The notes: generated from the letters alone by a model not told the origin. A DNA stretch of 64,000 nucleotides from Immersiella caudata (GCA_030512335.1 JAULSU010000007.1:2790001-2854000); one strand, 5' to 3'; counted from the stretch's first letter, positions 1 to 11,796 are shown. Numbers and translations are program-made.

Positions 1-1790
1 AGCCCAGAAATTTTCCGCGGCATCCGCAGCTGGATATTCTTGTTGAAATGGCTCGCAAAGCTCCCGCCGTCGAATGGGAAGCGGCCTATCGAATCTGTGC
101 CCGCAGCGGGCTGCGACCCTGGCATAGCAGAGCCAGTCTTTGAACCTCTTGCCGTCGATGGCTATACCAGAATCCTGAGCTGTGAACTTTGCCTTGTAGC
201 TCAACTGAATGGTGCTCTTTGTCAAGGACCCAGCAAGTGCGATGGTCGGCCTTTCTGTGCCCTGATTCCGTACTTGGCCCGTATGACACCCTCGGCGAGA
301 AACTTGTTCTTGTCGAAGAGATTCTCTGCATCGCTGTTGTCGCCCCACATCTCTTGAGATTCCTGAAGCACCATCCTTCGCTCGCCATGGAGAGCAAACT
401 GCCCAGTTCGAAGCATGAACACTGGCCCTGGCGTCAAAGTGCGATTGACAGCGTGTCGTGCTATCAGGAGCCTGCCGTTGAACTCCAACCCAAGAGGCAA
501 GACGTCACTGTTCGTCCACTATTGGTTCGCAATAGTATGGAAAATGGCAGACTCCGGTGCAGCCTTTGTGAACAGGGAGATGACGTCCTCTACCAGTCGT
601 GACTGGGCAAGCTTCTAGTTGCCGCTGCGCTCTCCGGCAGCTATCATCTAGTCAGCACTAAAGTATTGATCCATTATCTCGCTTGAAAGCGCGACTCTTC
701 TGTCGTACTCGGCCTAATCTGTAAAGGCCAGGAGGCTCGAGTATCTAGCGATCGTCATGACGGCTCCCTGAAGTTGTCGGCGGACACAAAAGGGTGGTCT
801 TTCCAGCTCTTCTGGACACAAATGCGGCAGTTCCGAGGGCAGCAGTTTGTCTGAGAGAACGGCAGATGAGACGCCATCTTCATAGTGGAGAAAAGGCCGA
901 TATGCATCCTCCACTGGCAGTCGGCCGTCGACTCTGATTCATCGTATGCGGGGTTTAGCTTGAAGTGAGATTCCCTCCAGCCCTCCAGATATCGAAGCTG
1001 ATTGGGCAAGCCCAAAAGAATGAGTGTCGTATGGAGCCTCGCCAGCGCCCCCTCGTAGTAAAGGGTGATGTAAGGCATCGGACCGTAGCCTTGCTCAAGC
1101 GACTGATATCCCCCTCCGGCAAAACCCTCAACTAGATCTCTTGCAATCGAGTAGATCAGGTCACCAATCTCCTGTCGGTCCGGGAGGCTCCAGCCGCATA
1201 GAAAAGCCAACAGATCGACTCCACCTGGGCCACACTGTATTTGCAAGTCCAGCGTTACTGGTGGAGAGTCCTCTGCGCTGTCTGCAAACACAACAACGTC
1301 GAACGGCTGATTCAACGGCCAAAACCTCCGAGGTCCAGACTCTTCTCGACTTGCCGGGAATATTACCACCACGCAAGTGTCATACGCCCCCCTGACCAGC
1401 ATCACTTCATTGCTTTCGGTGACGTCGAGCCCTAGAATCTCTAGGGCATACATGTAAAGCCATGCGGCGCCTCGAAGCCCATGTTAAAGAAGCTTCTGCC
1501 CCTCCCCCGGTCCACGCTGAGTTCCATGAGGTACACGATCACCTCGGCCATGATCTTGGTACTTGGGGCCGCTTGTTCAGGCTCAAATGGAAGTGTTTGC
1601 CGGAAGGCCCTTGTCAGGAACATCTGGTGGGCTCTAGCGACTCCGTCCTTGAAGCCCATCGCTCTGACAAGCGGCAGGCAGGTGTCCCAGATGTTATGAA
1701 ACTGCATCATCTCCGATGTGTGCTCGGCCTGAGCCTTCAGCTTCTGAAAGGTGATGCCGAGCGTTTCGGCGGCCCCGGTGTCTAGCATCG
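1..1790 (-). pseudogene. Decayed minus-strand gene, unrecognised family, continues past left edge
   Basis: Reading the minus strand from about 1790 towards 1, protein-like stretches follow one another in different frames. One piece (1788-1441) begins with MLDTGAAETLG. It overlaps a frame running to 755, followed by pieces at about 914-714, 518-222 and 300-1. Each has balanced amino-acid composition and looks like former coding sequence, for example LEFNGRLLIARHAVNR at about 490-440 and KAKFTAQDSGIAIDG near 190-140. In-frame stops (a TAG at 519-521 just after a CAA codon) and a frame change near 245 that no GT-AG intron can bridge suggest mutation rather than splicing. I do not recognise the family and assign no function. 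A many-intron intact gene cannot be fully excluded. Confidence 0.4.
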
Positions 1791-4700
1791 AACACGTCGC
1801 GACGATCAGAGCTGGTCGGCGGCGCAGTTTGTGCCTGAGCCGTATTCAAGCAAGGCCTCGATCCACCAGTTGCTTTCTCGTTGCACCTTTCGGCAGTGCT
1901 TGAGTTTCATTCTGAACATGTGATGCTGGCATGACTTCTCCGAGGAAAAGGAAATAGGTGACGGTCTGGATATCAACGCCGCTGAGCTGAATCGACTTGA
2001 GGCCTGCGGCCCCAAGCCTCAAGGGGGCCTGACCCTGTTGGCGCAAGACTTATGTCGAAATCTGCAGGCTCTATAGGGTGGCATCGTTAATGATTCAGGG
2101 CTGCTTCGCACAGAGAGAAGAAGCATCGTACCTACCTACTGGTGCGTTTCTTCTGGAATTCTGGCTTTGCACCAGCACTCCCCTGTCTTCGGGGGTCTTG
2201 TTTTAGGTGCAGGCCGCTTTTTGTAGGTGGATTAGAATCAATCCCCCCAAATTGAAACGGATATGATGCTGGATAGGAAGATCTGTTTGACAATTTCGCA
2301 TGTGTGGAAGGAACGAGGCCAACCAAGCTACGAGATATGGCCGCGCCTGCCCCTGAAGAAGGCTCGCCCCTCCCAAAGCAACACAACATGAAGGAGCTCT
2401 CAAAAAGCAGGCCACACACTACCTTACGTTCCGAACACAAAGCGAATACTGCCTGTTGCGCCATGCATTCCGAGAAACCAAGGGATATGACTCCGCACAG
2501 CGAGAATAAAGTCACTGCGAGTCTTTTTGCCGAACATTGGTGGCCAGAAGACGCACGCAAACAGCCCCAAATAGAACGGGCAGCTGGTTATTCTGCAGTG
2601 GCTCTCTATTTTTGGCTGCGTCATTGTTTCCTCAACTTTCTAGAGTCCCATTTAGCTGCCAAATATAGCTTCCGGGCCAGTAGCATGTGCCAACCTCTCC
2701 TCGACATAGGCCAGGAGCAATACTCTGACGCTCTGCTCGAGATAGCAACCACACATGCTCCGGTGCCACCACCGGAGGCGGAGGACAGCAAAACTCGAGA
2801 TTTCCCATCTCTACAAAGCTGCTATCCTCGTACAACTATCCACCCCGGCCCGGTCAGTCAAACACTGTACTCCCTTCCCAAATGCTTGGTTGGTTAAGGC
2901 AACAAGGCAACTGAATCCCTCCATGAAAACTCCCGTCACTGCACACAGACATCCTGACCACAGACGGAACACCTCAACTGCCCCGAGGTTACGGAAGCGG
3001 CTGTGCATTGCACAAATGCCTTGACCTAGTCATCACAAGCGAAGAAATAGCCAACGATCTGATCAAATACGCGAGGTAACCGAGTGCCTTGGTACACGTC
3101 CAACTTGGTTGTACCTCGAAACGGAGAAAAAAAAAATACTGCCACAGCACCATTGACAACGCAACGATTCCCCTCCACTTGCCGAAGCCTTCGGTGGCCA
3201 CAGCAGAAGGCCAACCACGGCCATTTTCGAGGCTGTACCAATCCCGAAACCGAAGGGCAACGGGAAGACTACAATCCTTCCCGCCGCTGCGTCCAAATAA
3301 TCAAGATTGGAAGCTATTCCCGCTTCGTTCCTGTCTGGTCTCCGGTTGCGCGAGACTGGCCAATCTCGAAGTCATCTCTGAACTCAACTGAGTCCCTCGA
3401 TTTGGCGGTTGGCGGAGTGCGGTAGAACAGGATGATAATAACTATGGAAACGTCGCCATTCCGCGTGGCATCCTCTTCCTTCCAATTATACCATTGATGC
3501 ATATATGCAAGTCATCTCTCCCACTACCCAAAGCTTTCAAGACACTGTAGATGCTCCAGGGGTGGTTGGGGATGTTGTGCTAGGTACTGAGAGTTTCAAG
3601 CCCCTGCTGCAGCAAGCTGCTCCATGAAGCTAATCCGAAGTACAGCGTCAACAAGCGGCTAAGAGTGTCACAACAGGGCCAACAGCATCATCAAGTCGGA
3701 GGAGAACAAATAATATTACTATCGTCCAAGTTTGCCCAGAGCCAAACCAAGCAGCCCACCAGAATCCACGTTCGGCCTGACCCGTGAACCAAAGTCTGTC
3801 GATGCGAGCCAAGCTCCCTTCGTACAAAACCTAAGCCCCTAGTCTGTTCAGCGATCCCAGTCTGAAAGCCACCCAACCGTCTCTTGCGATTCTCCCCCGA
3901 GAAAAAAGTATGGTTTTTCGTCGTTTAATAGCATCCAGCCTCTCGTTCCCTTCCTATCCTGCCCTTCCGTATCCGCCGAGTCGAGTAAAGCGGATGGTCG
4001 TGACGTTCCAGGTCGGGGTCGAGAGCGATGCCAATTCTCAAAGAGTTTGGCCTCGCAGCATCCCTCTTGTACCAAAGCTCCAAAAGTGTTTGATGGAAAA
4101 GCTGCCGTAGATGCTATTCGCCGGGCAAAGGCCAAATAGCTGGCAACTTGTGGTGTCGTCATCCCCCAAGCTACGAACCAAAGTCCAAGCCAGGAAGGAT
4201 ATCAAGTCTTCGAGAGTCGTGTAGGTAGCCGAAAGCTGGTAACCACGACCGAAAAGGTACTGCGGTTTCCACCCGTCGTTGCCAAACCAAACTCCCCGAA
4301 CCAAAGCCGCCCTAACGCCCACCTACCGCCATGTCGTCGTGACATAATGTGGTGCGGTGCGGCCTAGCAAACGCATGTCTCATCCTGTCGAATCATCAAC
4401 TCCTTCCCGCCGTCTCGATGTCTTCCCCGTTGAAGTTGTGACGGGCATCCCCGCATCAAAGGCATAAAGCGCCTCTGGCATTTATTTCATGTCCATACGC
4501 CAGACGACCCCATTGTCGTCAACCATCCGGTGCGCCCAGAAACGCCGTTTATATGAAACCAAAACCAACCAATCCCCCCTCCTGGCCCTGCGAGGCTCGA
4601 TGACCTCAACCGTGAGAACCGTGTGTCGTCCTTGCTTTGTCCCTATGCCTCCGATGCGTCGTAGAAGCGGCGTAGAGAAGCGCCGTATAGAGCTAGGAAA

Positions 4701-5094
4701 CACCCCAGCAGTGATCCGCCCAGAATGCGGGCCTGCTGGCGGTATACTTCCAAGTCGTGCTCAGTCTATGCCGTGTAAATGCGGAAATAGAACCATCGTA
4801 GAAGAAACGGCAGGCGAATGTGGGATAAACCGAAGAAGAAATTAAGGTATGATACAACCGACGATGCCGATAAGATCAAGCGGGTCGCGTATCGTGAAGA
4901 GAACACGGCCAGCTTCGAGCTAGGAGTGCTTTGAAGAGCGACGTTGTCCCAAGAGTGGTGTGCTCGAGCGACGCTGTCAGTGGCGCGACCAGGGGGTGGA
5001 AAGAGGGAATCGTATGTACAGATCAGACAGAAAAGCGGACCAAGAAAGCACCCACCACCCAACACCCCTTCATCATGTGTGAAGATGAGAGGTG
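1791..5094. other. Gene-poor spacer, 3.3 kb
   Basis: Open frames here are short and have biased or implausible composition. A 197-codon frame at 2304-2897 (plus) has no recognisable domain. The last few hundred bases before 5095 are the expected 3' UTR and terminator of DHH1. I see no RNA gene, repeat family or mobile-element signature. Confidence 0.5.
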
Positions 5095-6827
5095 TTAGGC
5101 CTGCTGGCCAGGGCCAGGCTGGGGCTGACCCTGTCCTTGACCACCACGGCCGCCACGTTGACCGCCAAAGTTCTGTCGGGGACCCTGCTGGAAGCCGCCA
5201 CGACCGCGACCTCCCCTAGACTGTCCACGACTGTTGTAGCTACCGCGGCCCTGGTTGGACGGACCACCGGGGTTGTTTTGGCGACCATTCTGAGTCTGGT
5301 ATTCTCCCTGTCCAGGGAGGGCCCGAGGTTGGGGCGCCGGGGACTGCGACTGCTGGGCAGGTGGGTTGGCAGGCTGCTGCTGTAGGGCCTGCGGGCCGCC
5401 TGTGCGGAAGTTGGAGATAGGACGAGGGATAGACTCGGGGTTCTCGTAAACGTAGAGACTCTTGTCGATAGTCTGAGGAATGGCCTGGATCTCGGTTCCA
5501 AGATCGCGCTCGATGTTGTAGAGATTGAAGCGGTCGTCCCAGTTGATCAAGTTAATAGCAAGACCAAGATGGCCATAACGACCGGAGCGACCAATACGAT
5601 GGAGATACGTCTCGGCGTTCTTGGGGAAGTCAAAATTGATGACGACGTTGACGGCCTGAATATCGATACCACGGGTGAGAAGGTCTGAGCAGACCAAGTT
5701 GCGGCAAACGCCGTTGCGGAAGTCGTGGAAGACTCGGTTGCGAGCCTGCTGTGCCATCTTGGCATGGCTGTAGAAGCAAGAGTAACCCAACTCCGTGATC
5801 TTCTTGGCCAGAAGCTCAACACGGTTGGTCGAGTTGCAGAAAATGATGGACTGGTTAATCTGCAACTTGCTGAAGAGCGTGTTGAGGCAGTGAACCTTTT
5901 GCTTCTCCTCGACGAAGGCGTAGTACTGAGTGATACCACGCAGCGTGAGCTCGTCCATGAGGTTGATCTCGTAGGGGTTGGCCATGTTCTTGTCCGAGAA
6001 GTCCTTGACGGAAACAGGGAAAGTGGCAGAGAAAAGCATGACCTGGCGGTCCTTGGGGTGGAAACGAAGCAGTTGCTCAATGACAGGGGTGAACTCGATG
6101 GACAGAAGCTTGTCGGCCTCGTCCATGATGAACATGGGGCATTCGCTCAAGTCAGCGACCTGCTTGCCTGCGAGATCGAGAATTCTGCCAGGAGTGCCCA
6201 CTACTATGTGGACGGGGTCCTGGAGACGAACAATGTCGTCGCGAAGCCCGGTGCCGCCAGTTGTGACCATGACGTTGATGCCGAGATGTTTGCCCAGTGT
6301 TTTGCACACCTGCGAGGTCTGCATGGCAAGCTCTCGGGTGGGGACCAGGATCAAGCATTGGATCTTGGAGACCTTGGGGTTGATCCTCTCGAGAGCGGGG
6401 ATTACGAAAGCCGCCGTCTTGCCAGTTCCGTTCTTGGCGCGCGCAAGAATGTCCTGGCCAGTCAGGGCAACGGGAATGCTTTCTTCTTGAATTGGCGAGG
6501 GCTTCTCGAAGCCGGCCTCGAAGATGCCCATCAATAGGTCGCGCTTGAGACCAAAGTCCTCAAATTCGAGTCCCTTTGTGTTGGTGACATCCTAGCGCCA
6601 TGTCAACTCCCATCCACGGTAGTACCCGGCGCGCCGGCTCTTACCTCTGTCTGCTGCCTTGTGTCCTTGGCAGGCAGTTTCAGCGCTTTCTTCCAATCCT
6701 CAGGGCCTGAGCCGCCGTCGCTACTTTTCGTCAGCGCAAGTCACCGCCACTCCTTTTATCCGACTGTGGACGGGATGACAAACCTCAATGTGGTTGCTCT
6801 GAGCTTCTCTGTGAGGCTGTCTGACAT
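5095..6827 (-). CDS. DHH1: DEAD-box RNA helicase Dhh1 (DDX6/Me31B family)
   Basis: Cytoplasmic DEAD-box ATPase that promotes mRNA decapping and translational repression in P-bodies with the Dcp1/Dcp2 machinery (known for the family). Three exons fit: 6827-6784, 6723-6645 and 6591-5095. Introns are 60 nt (GTTTGT...AAAAG) and 53 nt (GTAAGA...GCTAG), giving 539 aa starting MSDSLTEKL. All core motifs are visible: Q-motif region EKPSPIQ, motif I AKNGTGKT (about residues 93-100), PTRELA, TPGRI, DEAD, SATFP, and motif VI RIGRSGR. After the RecA2 domain comes a C-terminal tail of about 120 residues rich in Q, P, G and RGG-like repeats, a low-complexity region of the kind linked to condensate formation. 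It is divergent from the J-domain gene at 7595. No lesion is seen. Confidence 0.97.
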
Positions 6828-7594
6828 GTTGTCGGTGTTGAGAAGAAATTTGTGCGTGTTTCGTCTCGGGTCGGGCTCGTGGGATCAGATCGCGCAGATC
6901 TGCAGTGTCTCCTTTCGCAAGACACAGGTTCGTGGAAGGGTATTTTGGTCAGGATGCGCTATGGCATTCGCCTCATAACGCGCTGGCGACAAGGGATGAG
7001 GTAGGTCGCGGGGAGGAGATGGAACTGGTCCGATCTCCGGCAAAGGGTGGTGGCCGACGTGCTCGAGAAGGACGCACGAGGGCAGAGGGGGTATTCGGTG
7101 CGCGGAAGTTGCGAGTCGTGGGCAGAGGCAGTTCGGGCAATTCGGGGATGGGGTACTCGATTCCGTCGAGAAGGGAGAAATCGCGGGATATGCTTGAGGT
7201 CGTGCTAGCACCTACTCGTGGGGATTTGTGCTGTTTTGCGCGGGAGATGCGGGGGGGAAGTTGTGGTGGTTTAGCAACAAGGTGGGCTGGAACAGCTTTT
7301 GCGAGGTTGTCAAAATCTCCAAACCAGGCCACCAGAGGATTTTGTAATCACGTGCGTCTTTGCAGGCAGCATGGGTGAGCTGTCGTTCGCTTAAGGAGTG
7401 CGGAATTATCCGAGCTGGGGCAGGGGTGTTAGGGCGGCTCCATGAGCCGTCTCCAACTTTGTGCCCCCCCCCCCCCCCAAAGTTACAACGGACCCATCCG
7501 CATCATCCATCTCCAATCTGAAAGCATTGTCCGCGACCATGGTCCCTCAGCATCTTCGGGGCCTCCTAGCCATGATTTCCCTGGGCCAGGCAAG
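6828..7594. promoter_or_regulatory. Divergent intergenic region between DHH1 and the J-domain gene
   Basis: This 767-bp spacer must hold both promoters and 5' leaders. It contains an uninterrupted run of 15 C at 7464-7478, about 117 bp ahead of the chosen J-domain start. No clear TATA box or known operator was recognised. Confidence 0.5.
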
Positions 7595-8479
7595 ATGATT
7601 ATCCGGAAATCAACAGTTGCAGCCTGCCAGAGCAGCGGGCGCAGTGTTTTCGGCCCCCTGTCGGCGCTTGCGATAACGTCACCATGTCGATCGCCGGGTC
7701 GCACGACCACCCCAAGCCTCACAGCAAGAGGTTTGGCCTCCGCCTCCTCCACCCGCGATGAGCGACCGCGACCCCAAGATTCAGGGGCCAGCTCCAGCAA
7801 CAGCAGCCCCTGGCCGACGTCTCTGAATCCAACCCCCTACGAAATCTTCGACCAAGCCAGGGGCGCCCCTTACAGCAAGCTGCGCTTCATCGAGCTCGTC
7901 AAGCAGTACCACCCCGACCGTCGCCACCACACCGCCCACGACGGCATCCCACACCTCACGAAGCTCGAGCGCTACCGCCTCATTGTGGCCGCCAACGACA
8001 TCCTCAGCGACCCCGAGCGACGCAGACTCTACGACAGCTTTGGCTCCGGCTGGGAAGGATTCGACGGCAAGCCAGACAGCCTCCGCTCTGCCGATCACGC
8101 ATGGCGCCGACAGCCCGGCAATGCCAGCATGAACGCTACATGGGAGGACTGGGAGCAGTGGTACCAGGAGCGCGACGGGAAGAAGCAAGAGCCGATATTC
8201 GTGTCCAACGCGGGCTTCGTCGGGATCATTGCGCTGTTTGCGCTGATCGGCGGATGGGGTCATATTACCAGGGCTGGTACGAATGCTTCGAAATTGATGG
8301 ATATACGAGAGGAGCAGCATATGTCGGCGAACAAGGCCATGAGGCAACGGCAGAGACAGAGTGCCGGGCTGAACAAGGACGAGAGGGTGAGGTTTTTCTT
8401 GCAGCAGAGGGAGGGATGGGGATATGAACCTCCACCGGTTGGCCATACGCCACCGGAACTGCGAGAGACGAAGGAATAG
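7595..8479 (+). CDS. J-domain (DnaJ-type) membrane protein, probably mitochondrial
   Basis: Predicted Hsp70 co-chaperone. The ATG at 7595 (MIIRKSTVAACQ) is preferred over frame-open codons upstream because it starts a basic, Ser/Thr/Arg-rich, acid-poor leader of about 55 residues typical of mitochondrial targeting. The J domain spans about residues 80-150, with the catalytic HPD tripeptide at 106-108 (YHPDRRHH) and the family ending SDPERRRLYDSFG. A single hydrophobic segment lies at about 202-222 (FVGIIALFALIGGWG), followed by a charged tail ending at residue 294. The layout (leader, J domain, one membrane span) fits an inner-membrane or ER type III J protein. The compartment is inferred only from the leader. 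Single exon. Confidence 0.88.
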   Translation: MIIRKSTVAACQSSGRSVFGPLSALAITSPCRSPGRTTTPSLTARGLASASSTRDERPRPQDSGASSSNSSPWPTSLNPTPYEIFDQARGAPYSKLRFIELVKQYHPDRRHHTAHDGIPHLTKLERYRLIVAANDILSDPERRRLYDSFGSGWEGFDGKPDSLRSADHAWRRQPGNASMNATWEDWEQWYQERDGKKQEPIFVSNAGFVGIIALFALIGGWGHITRAGTNASKLMDIREEQHMSANKAMRQRQRQSAGLNKDERVRFFLQQREGWGYEPPPVGHTPPELRETKE

Positions 8480-9566
8480 AAGTTATCCGTAACATGATGA
8501 GGTCTGCGTTGGAGCGTTGGGATGACTTCGCCCCATGTAGACCCGGAGACTAACTCTCGACTTGGGAGGACGACGCAACACCTCCAAGAACAAGGATCAT
8601 CACCGGGAGGCAGGTTGGAAATGACAGCAAGAGGTCTTCAAGACGTAGAATTGGGCCACTATTCTGACTTCATGTATTTACGCTCATCGCCCATCAAGGG
8701 CCCATTATACATTGATTGGGAGTAAAAGCAAGATCCACCGTCCATTCCACCCCAGCAACAGCAGAGAGATAGGGCTCATTAGTCTTCCAGTGGCGTTGGC
8801 TCAAGCCCATGTACTCGTATAGCCTCCTCTTCGTAGCATTGCCAACAACACCAACATGAACCTAGCTTCCACCCAGAACTTTTCCCCAGACCCAACTACC
8901 CCAGAATAAGGGGCACCCATTACCCCTATCCGCGAATCTAGATCACGTGAATCTCGTTCGCCACGAACAGCTACGACTATAGCTTCGTTGCCCCTTATTC
9001 CTCGAGCAACGGCTCGCGCACGGGCCACATTCAGGGGGAGGTATACGGATGGCTTCGCCCCTGAGTGTGTATCCGTAGAGGTGTACGCGCGTCACGTGCC
9101 GGACTAAGCGTTGCGTCTTTTGATGCTGGGGGGTGCAGTTTTGGTTCGTTCCGTCGGCGGGATGATTCTTTGCGGATTGGTGGAGCGATGGCGCAATGTT
9201 GCGGATGCGTGCAGCGGCTGGTACAGACAACTCGCTGGACACAGCTTGGTTATTTTTATTGTCTGAAAAGTGCCTCATGATCGGGTGTAAAGTTGGGAGG
9301 TCTTTGAATCGGGTATGGGTTTTGGAGGAGTTTGATCTTCGGAGCACCCGGGCATCGAGACCTGCTTTGAGAGCCGGGTAGCGGGGACACAAAGATGGAA
9401 TCTCGCAGCAGAAGACACGCTTGGCGTGCCATTCTCTGGTTCTTCTTGGAGATGCGTTGGTCGTTTAGTTTTGAACACTTTGAACTTGTCGAATTGCTTT
9501 GGAGCGCTTTCAAGGACACGACAAAGGCGCAATTTCTGTGCAAGGTAGAGAGAGTGCAAAACCCTA
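8480..9566. other. Intergenic region without recognisable gene
   Basis: It contains the 3' region of the J-domain gene and short frames with no domain signal. I see no repeat or RNA gene before the self-complementary segment that starts at 9567. Confidence 0.5.
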
Positions 9567-9744
9567 GCAAAAAACCTGACGTGAAATCAGGGCATTCGAA
9601 CCCAAAAAAATTATTGTTTTTTGCACGACACCTCCCTTTTGATACCGGTGGTGGCTCCCGCGGTGGCCGGACCGGACGACTTTGAAACTCGGAGCCGGCC
9701 TCCGAGGCCCCCTCCGGTCTTCGGCTCCAATGGGGTCACCACTG
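9567..9744. ncRNA. Candidate structured RNA: nested helices
   Basis: Two adjoining self-complementary modules. Module 1: GCAAAAAAC (9567-9575) pairs perfectly with GTTTTTTGC (9616-9624) and encloses a small CCTGA/TCAGG hairpin (9575-9579 with 9587-9591). Module 2 is a long hairpin: 9646-9658 pairs with 9732-9744 (13 consecutive pairs, three G-U), 9665-9669 with 9722-9726, 9670-9676 with 9713-9719, and a 7-bp apical stem 9688-9694/9700-9706 with a 5-nt loop. The wobble pairs favour a plus-strand transcript. The minus strand instead shows a B-box-like GGTTCGAATGC (9593-9603) and T runs (9604-9610, 9569-9574) suggestive of Pol III. The two hints disagree, so strand is left open. It does not fit a tRNA cloverleaf, 5S rRNA or the SRP helix-8 pattern. 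It may be a structured UTR or a non-functional inverted repeat. Confidence 0.35.
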
Positions 9745-10349
9745 CCAAAGGGCGAAACCCAGTGCATGCCAATTCATCCACTAATACAGACGCATCGATT
9801 CTAAGCAAGTGTTTCTTTCCTCTTCTCGTTCACCACCACGGAGAACTCTTCCGACGACGCCGGCCGGAACACCCTGTCGTAGCTCACAAGGGGTGAGTTG
9901 TCGTAGCCCACAACAGTCTGTGATACGGGGACGGCGAACTGGCACTCTACTGGAAGCGGGCAGCCAGAGAAAATGAAAACTTGAAGCCGTCATCCCAGGA
10001 ATCCCACACACTTTCAAGTGTCTCGACAAATCTCCTGAGGGAAATTCAACTCATCAGATTGTTCTCATCAAGGCATGAATTACAATTGAAATCAGAATAG
10101 ACCAAAACATCTCCACATATTGCCCCCTCTCAATCTATTATTCAAGCCAAAACACAATACCTTCTACATGTCCTGCTGACCTCTTTCCCCCGTGGCTCCG
10201 CTTTTTGACCCCTCGCAGCCTCGCAGCGCTGGTATATATTTTCTTTCCGACTCGCGCTTCCCCTCTTCCTCCTCTTCTTTTCTTCTCTCGACAACGACGA
10301 ACACTACCTTCCTGTGATACCGCCAGAACAGCCTTCTTCTCGCACCGCG
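9745..10349. other. Intergenic region without recognisable gene
   Basis: There is no supported coding frame or repeat. Composition shifts towards C and T from about 10140 onward, leading into the pyrimidine-rich tract described next. Confidence 0.45.
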
Positions 10350-11796
10350 CCTTGGTAAGTCTATGAGTCTTACCATCTCCCTTTTCATCTTTATCATCGC
10401 TGCTTTCACAAGTTTGAGTGCCCTTTCTTTTTCCTCTCTGTCGAGCACTGCGTCTGGAGCACTGCGTCTGGAGCCCTGCTAGTGCCCACCCCCCCCCCCC
10501 CCCCCCCCTCCCCTCCCGCCCCAGCGCTACCCCTCGTTCGCCTACCCAAGCACCGCCACTTTGAAGCAGACTTCAAACACATCATTCCATGCTTTCCCTT
10601 GTTCGTTCCCTACACTGTGCTGTCTCTTGTCTGGAAATCTTCTTTCTTGTTCAAAACTACTTGTTTTGTTTCTTCTTCAAGTCCCCAGTTCAAGCAGTTT
10701 CTCATGCGCTCTTCATGACTTCAGTGCTTGGTATTTTGTCCTAGATTTGGGCTTTTCTGTGTCTGTTCCGTCAAAAAGTCACCAGCTTGCACGTTTCGCT
10801 TTCCGTCATCACTCTTCACACATCTTGTTCAGTGCGGAGTTTGCTACAAATTTGCTGTCCAGGATTGATGATCAGTTCTGTTCTCTTGTTTTATTTTGTG
10901 TTTGGGGTTTCATCAGGTTTTTGAAAGCCAATCTTCATGGAGATTTGACCTTTGTCGTGGGAGAGCGCGCTGGTCATGCCGCTTTTGCCCATTTCCTGCA
11001 GAACTGTGGCAATTTTTGTATTTTGGAGCCATTTTGTACCCCAAGCCATTCTTTCTGCCTGCTTTTGCCTGTCAATATCATCTCAATCTTCCTGGATGCT
11101 AATCTTCCTTCTAGGTCGAATCATACCATCTCGGCCCCGTGCTTCTCGTCCCGTCTCGTCTGTAAGTCATCCTGTCTCTCTTCAGCTCTGTTCGTTGGCT
11201 GACAGTTTTTTTTTCCTTGACTTGTAGCACATCAAAAAACATAACGTCGTCATCTCGCCGCAAGTCTCCTCTCCGACTTTGTCGCCCGCTGCCTTCGTCT
11301 CGCCAGGTCCCTAGCTCCAAGTTTCCCATCTCCCTTCCGTCTCTGTAAGTCATCAGACACCTGTTACACTTTTATCCCTTTCTATTCTGATGTCAAACCC
11401 TACACCTTGGATCCAGACAAGACATGTTCTCCCCTCTCAGCCTCCTTGCATTTATACACACTCATTTTTCAAGCCCTCTCCTTGCCGCATTTGCGCCCCC
11501 CCTATGACAGGTCATCATTGTCAGTGTCTTCATCATCTCGAGCTCATCCTTGACGCTCCCCGCAATCATTCAAGCGCCTCATTTGGGGACAGGGAGAAGG
11601 CGGCGAAGTCAACGGTCAAGGCTTGGAGATTGAGTGTGTGGTATGAGTTTGGCTTCTCGTCACCGTTTACTCTTATGGACTTGCAAAGATGAACTCGTGC
11701 ACACTCAGAGCTTTGCGATTTCTCCTGGGACCACTTGTTCACACCCGCATATTATCTTCCCACGGCTAACCTTGTTTTCCCCAGCAACCCGTCACC
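10350..11796 (+). promoter_or_regulatory. Long pyrimidine-rich leader/promoter of the 11797 gene, with possible UTR introns
   Basis: About 1.4 kb of C/T-rich plus-strand sequence precedes the next gene. Several strong 5' splice-site matches (GTAAGT near 10356, 11164 and 11346) lie in it. One pairs with a plausible acceptor: the donor near 11164 with a T-rich tract ending TTGTAG at about 11227. The simplest reading is a long, spliced 5' UTR, common for regulated fungal genes. Open frames here (up to 213 codons) are Phe/Ser/Leu-rich translations of pyrimidine tracts and are not believed. Confidence 0.35.
10443..10508. repeat. 14-bp tandem duplication followed by a 20-C homopolymer
   Basis: The 14-mer GAGCACTGCGTCTG occurs twice in direct succession (10443-10470), followed by a partial third copy. 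Nineteen bases further on, C fills every position from 10489 to 10508. Both are length-variable sequence types and also likely sites of sequencing error. Confidence 0.8.

Noticed and set aside
2304..2897. 197-codon plus-strand frame
   Set aside because: Composition is incoherent, with no motif, no intron signals and no neighbouring exon.
9567..9610. tRNA gene on the minus strand, because of a GGTTCGAATGC B-box-like sequence
   Set aside because: The T-arm stem does not form five pairs, the base at the invariant C61 position is wrong, and no acceptor or anticodon arm is found at the right distance.
9640..9750. SRP RNA (7SL) because of the long hairpin
   Set aside because: There is no GNAR tetraloop with the symmetric and asymmetric loops of helix 8, and no UGUAA Alu-domain motif.
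10561..11202. 213-codon plus-strand frame
   Set aside because: Phe/Ser/Cys/Leu-rich translation of a pyrimidine tract; better explained as a leader.
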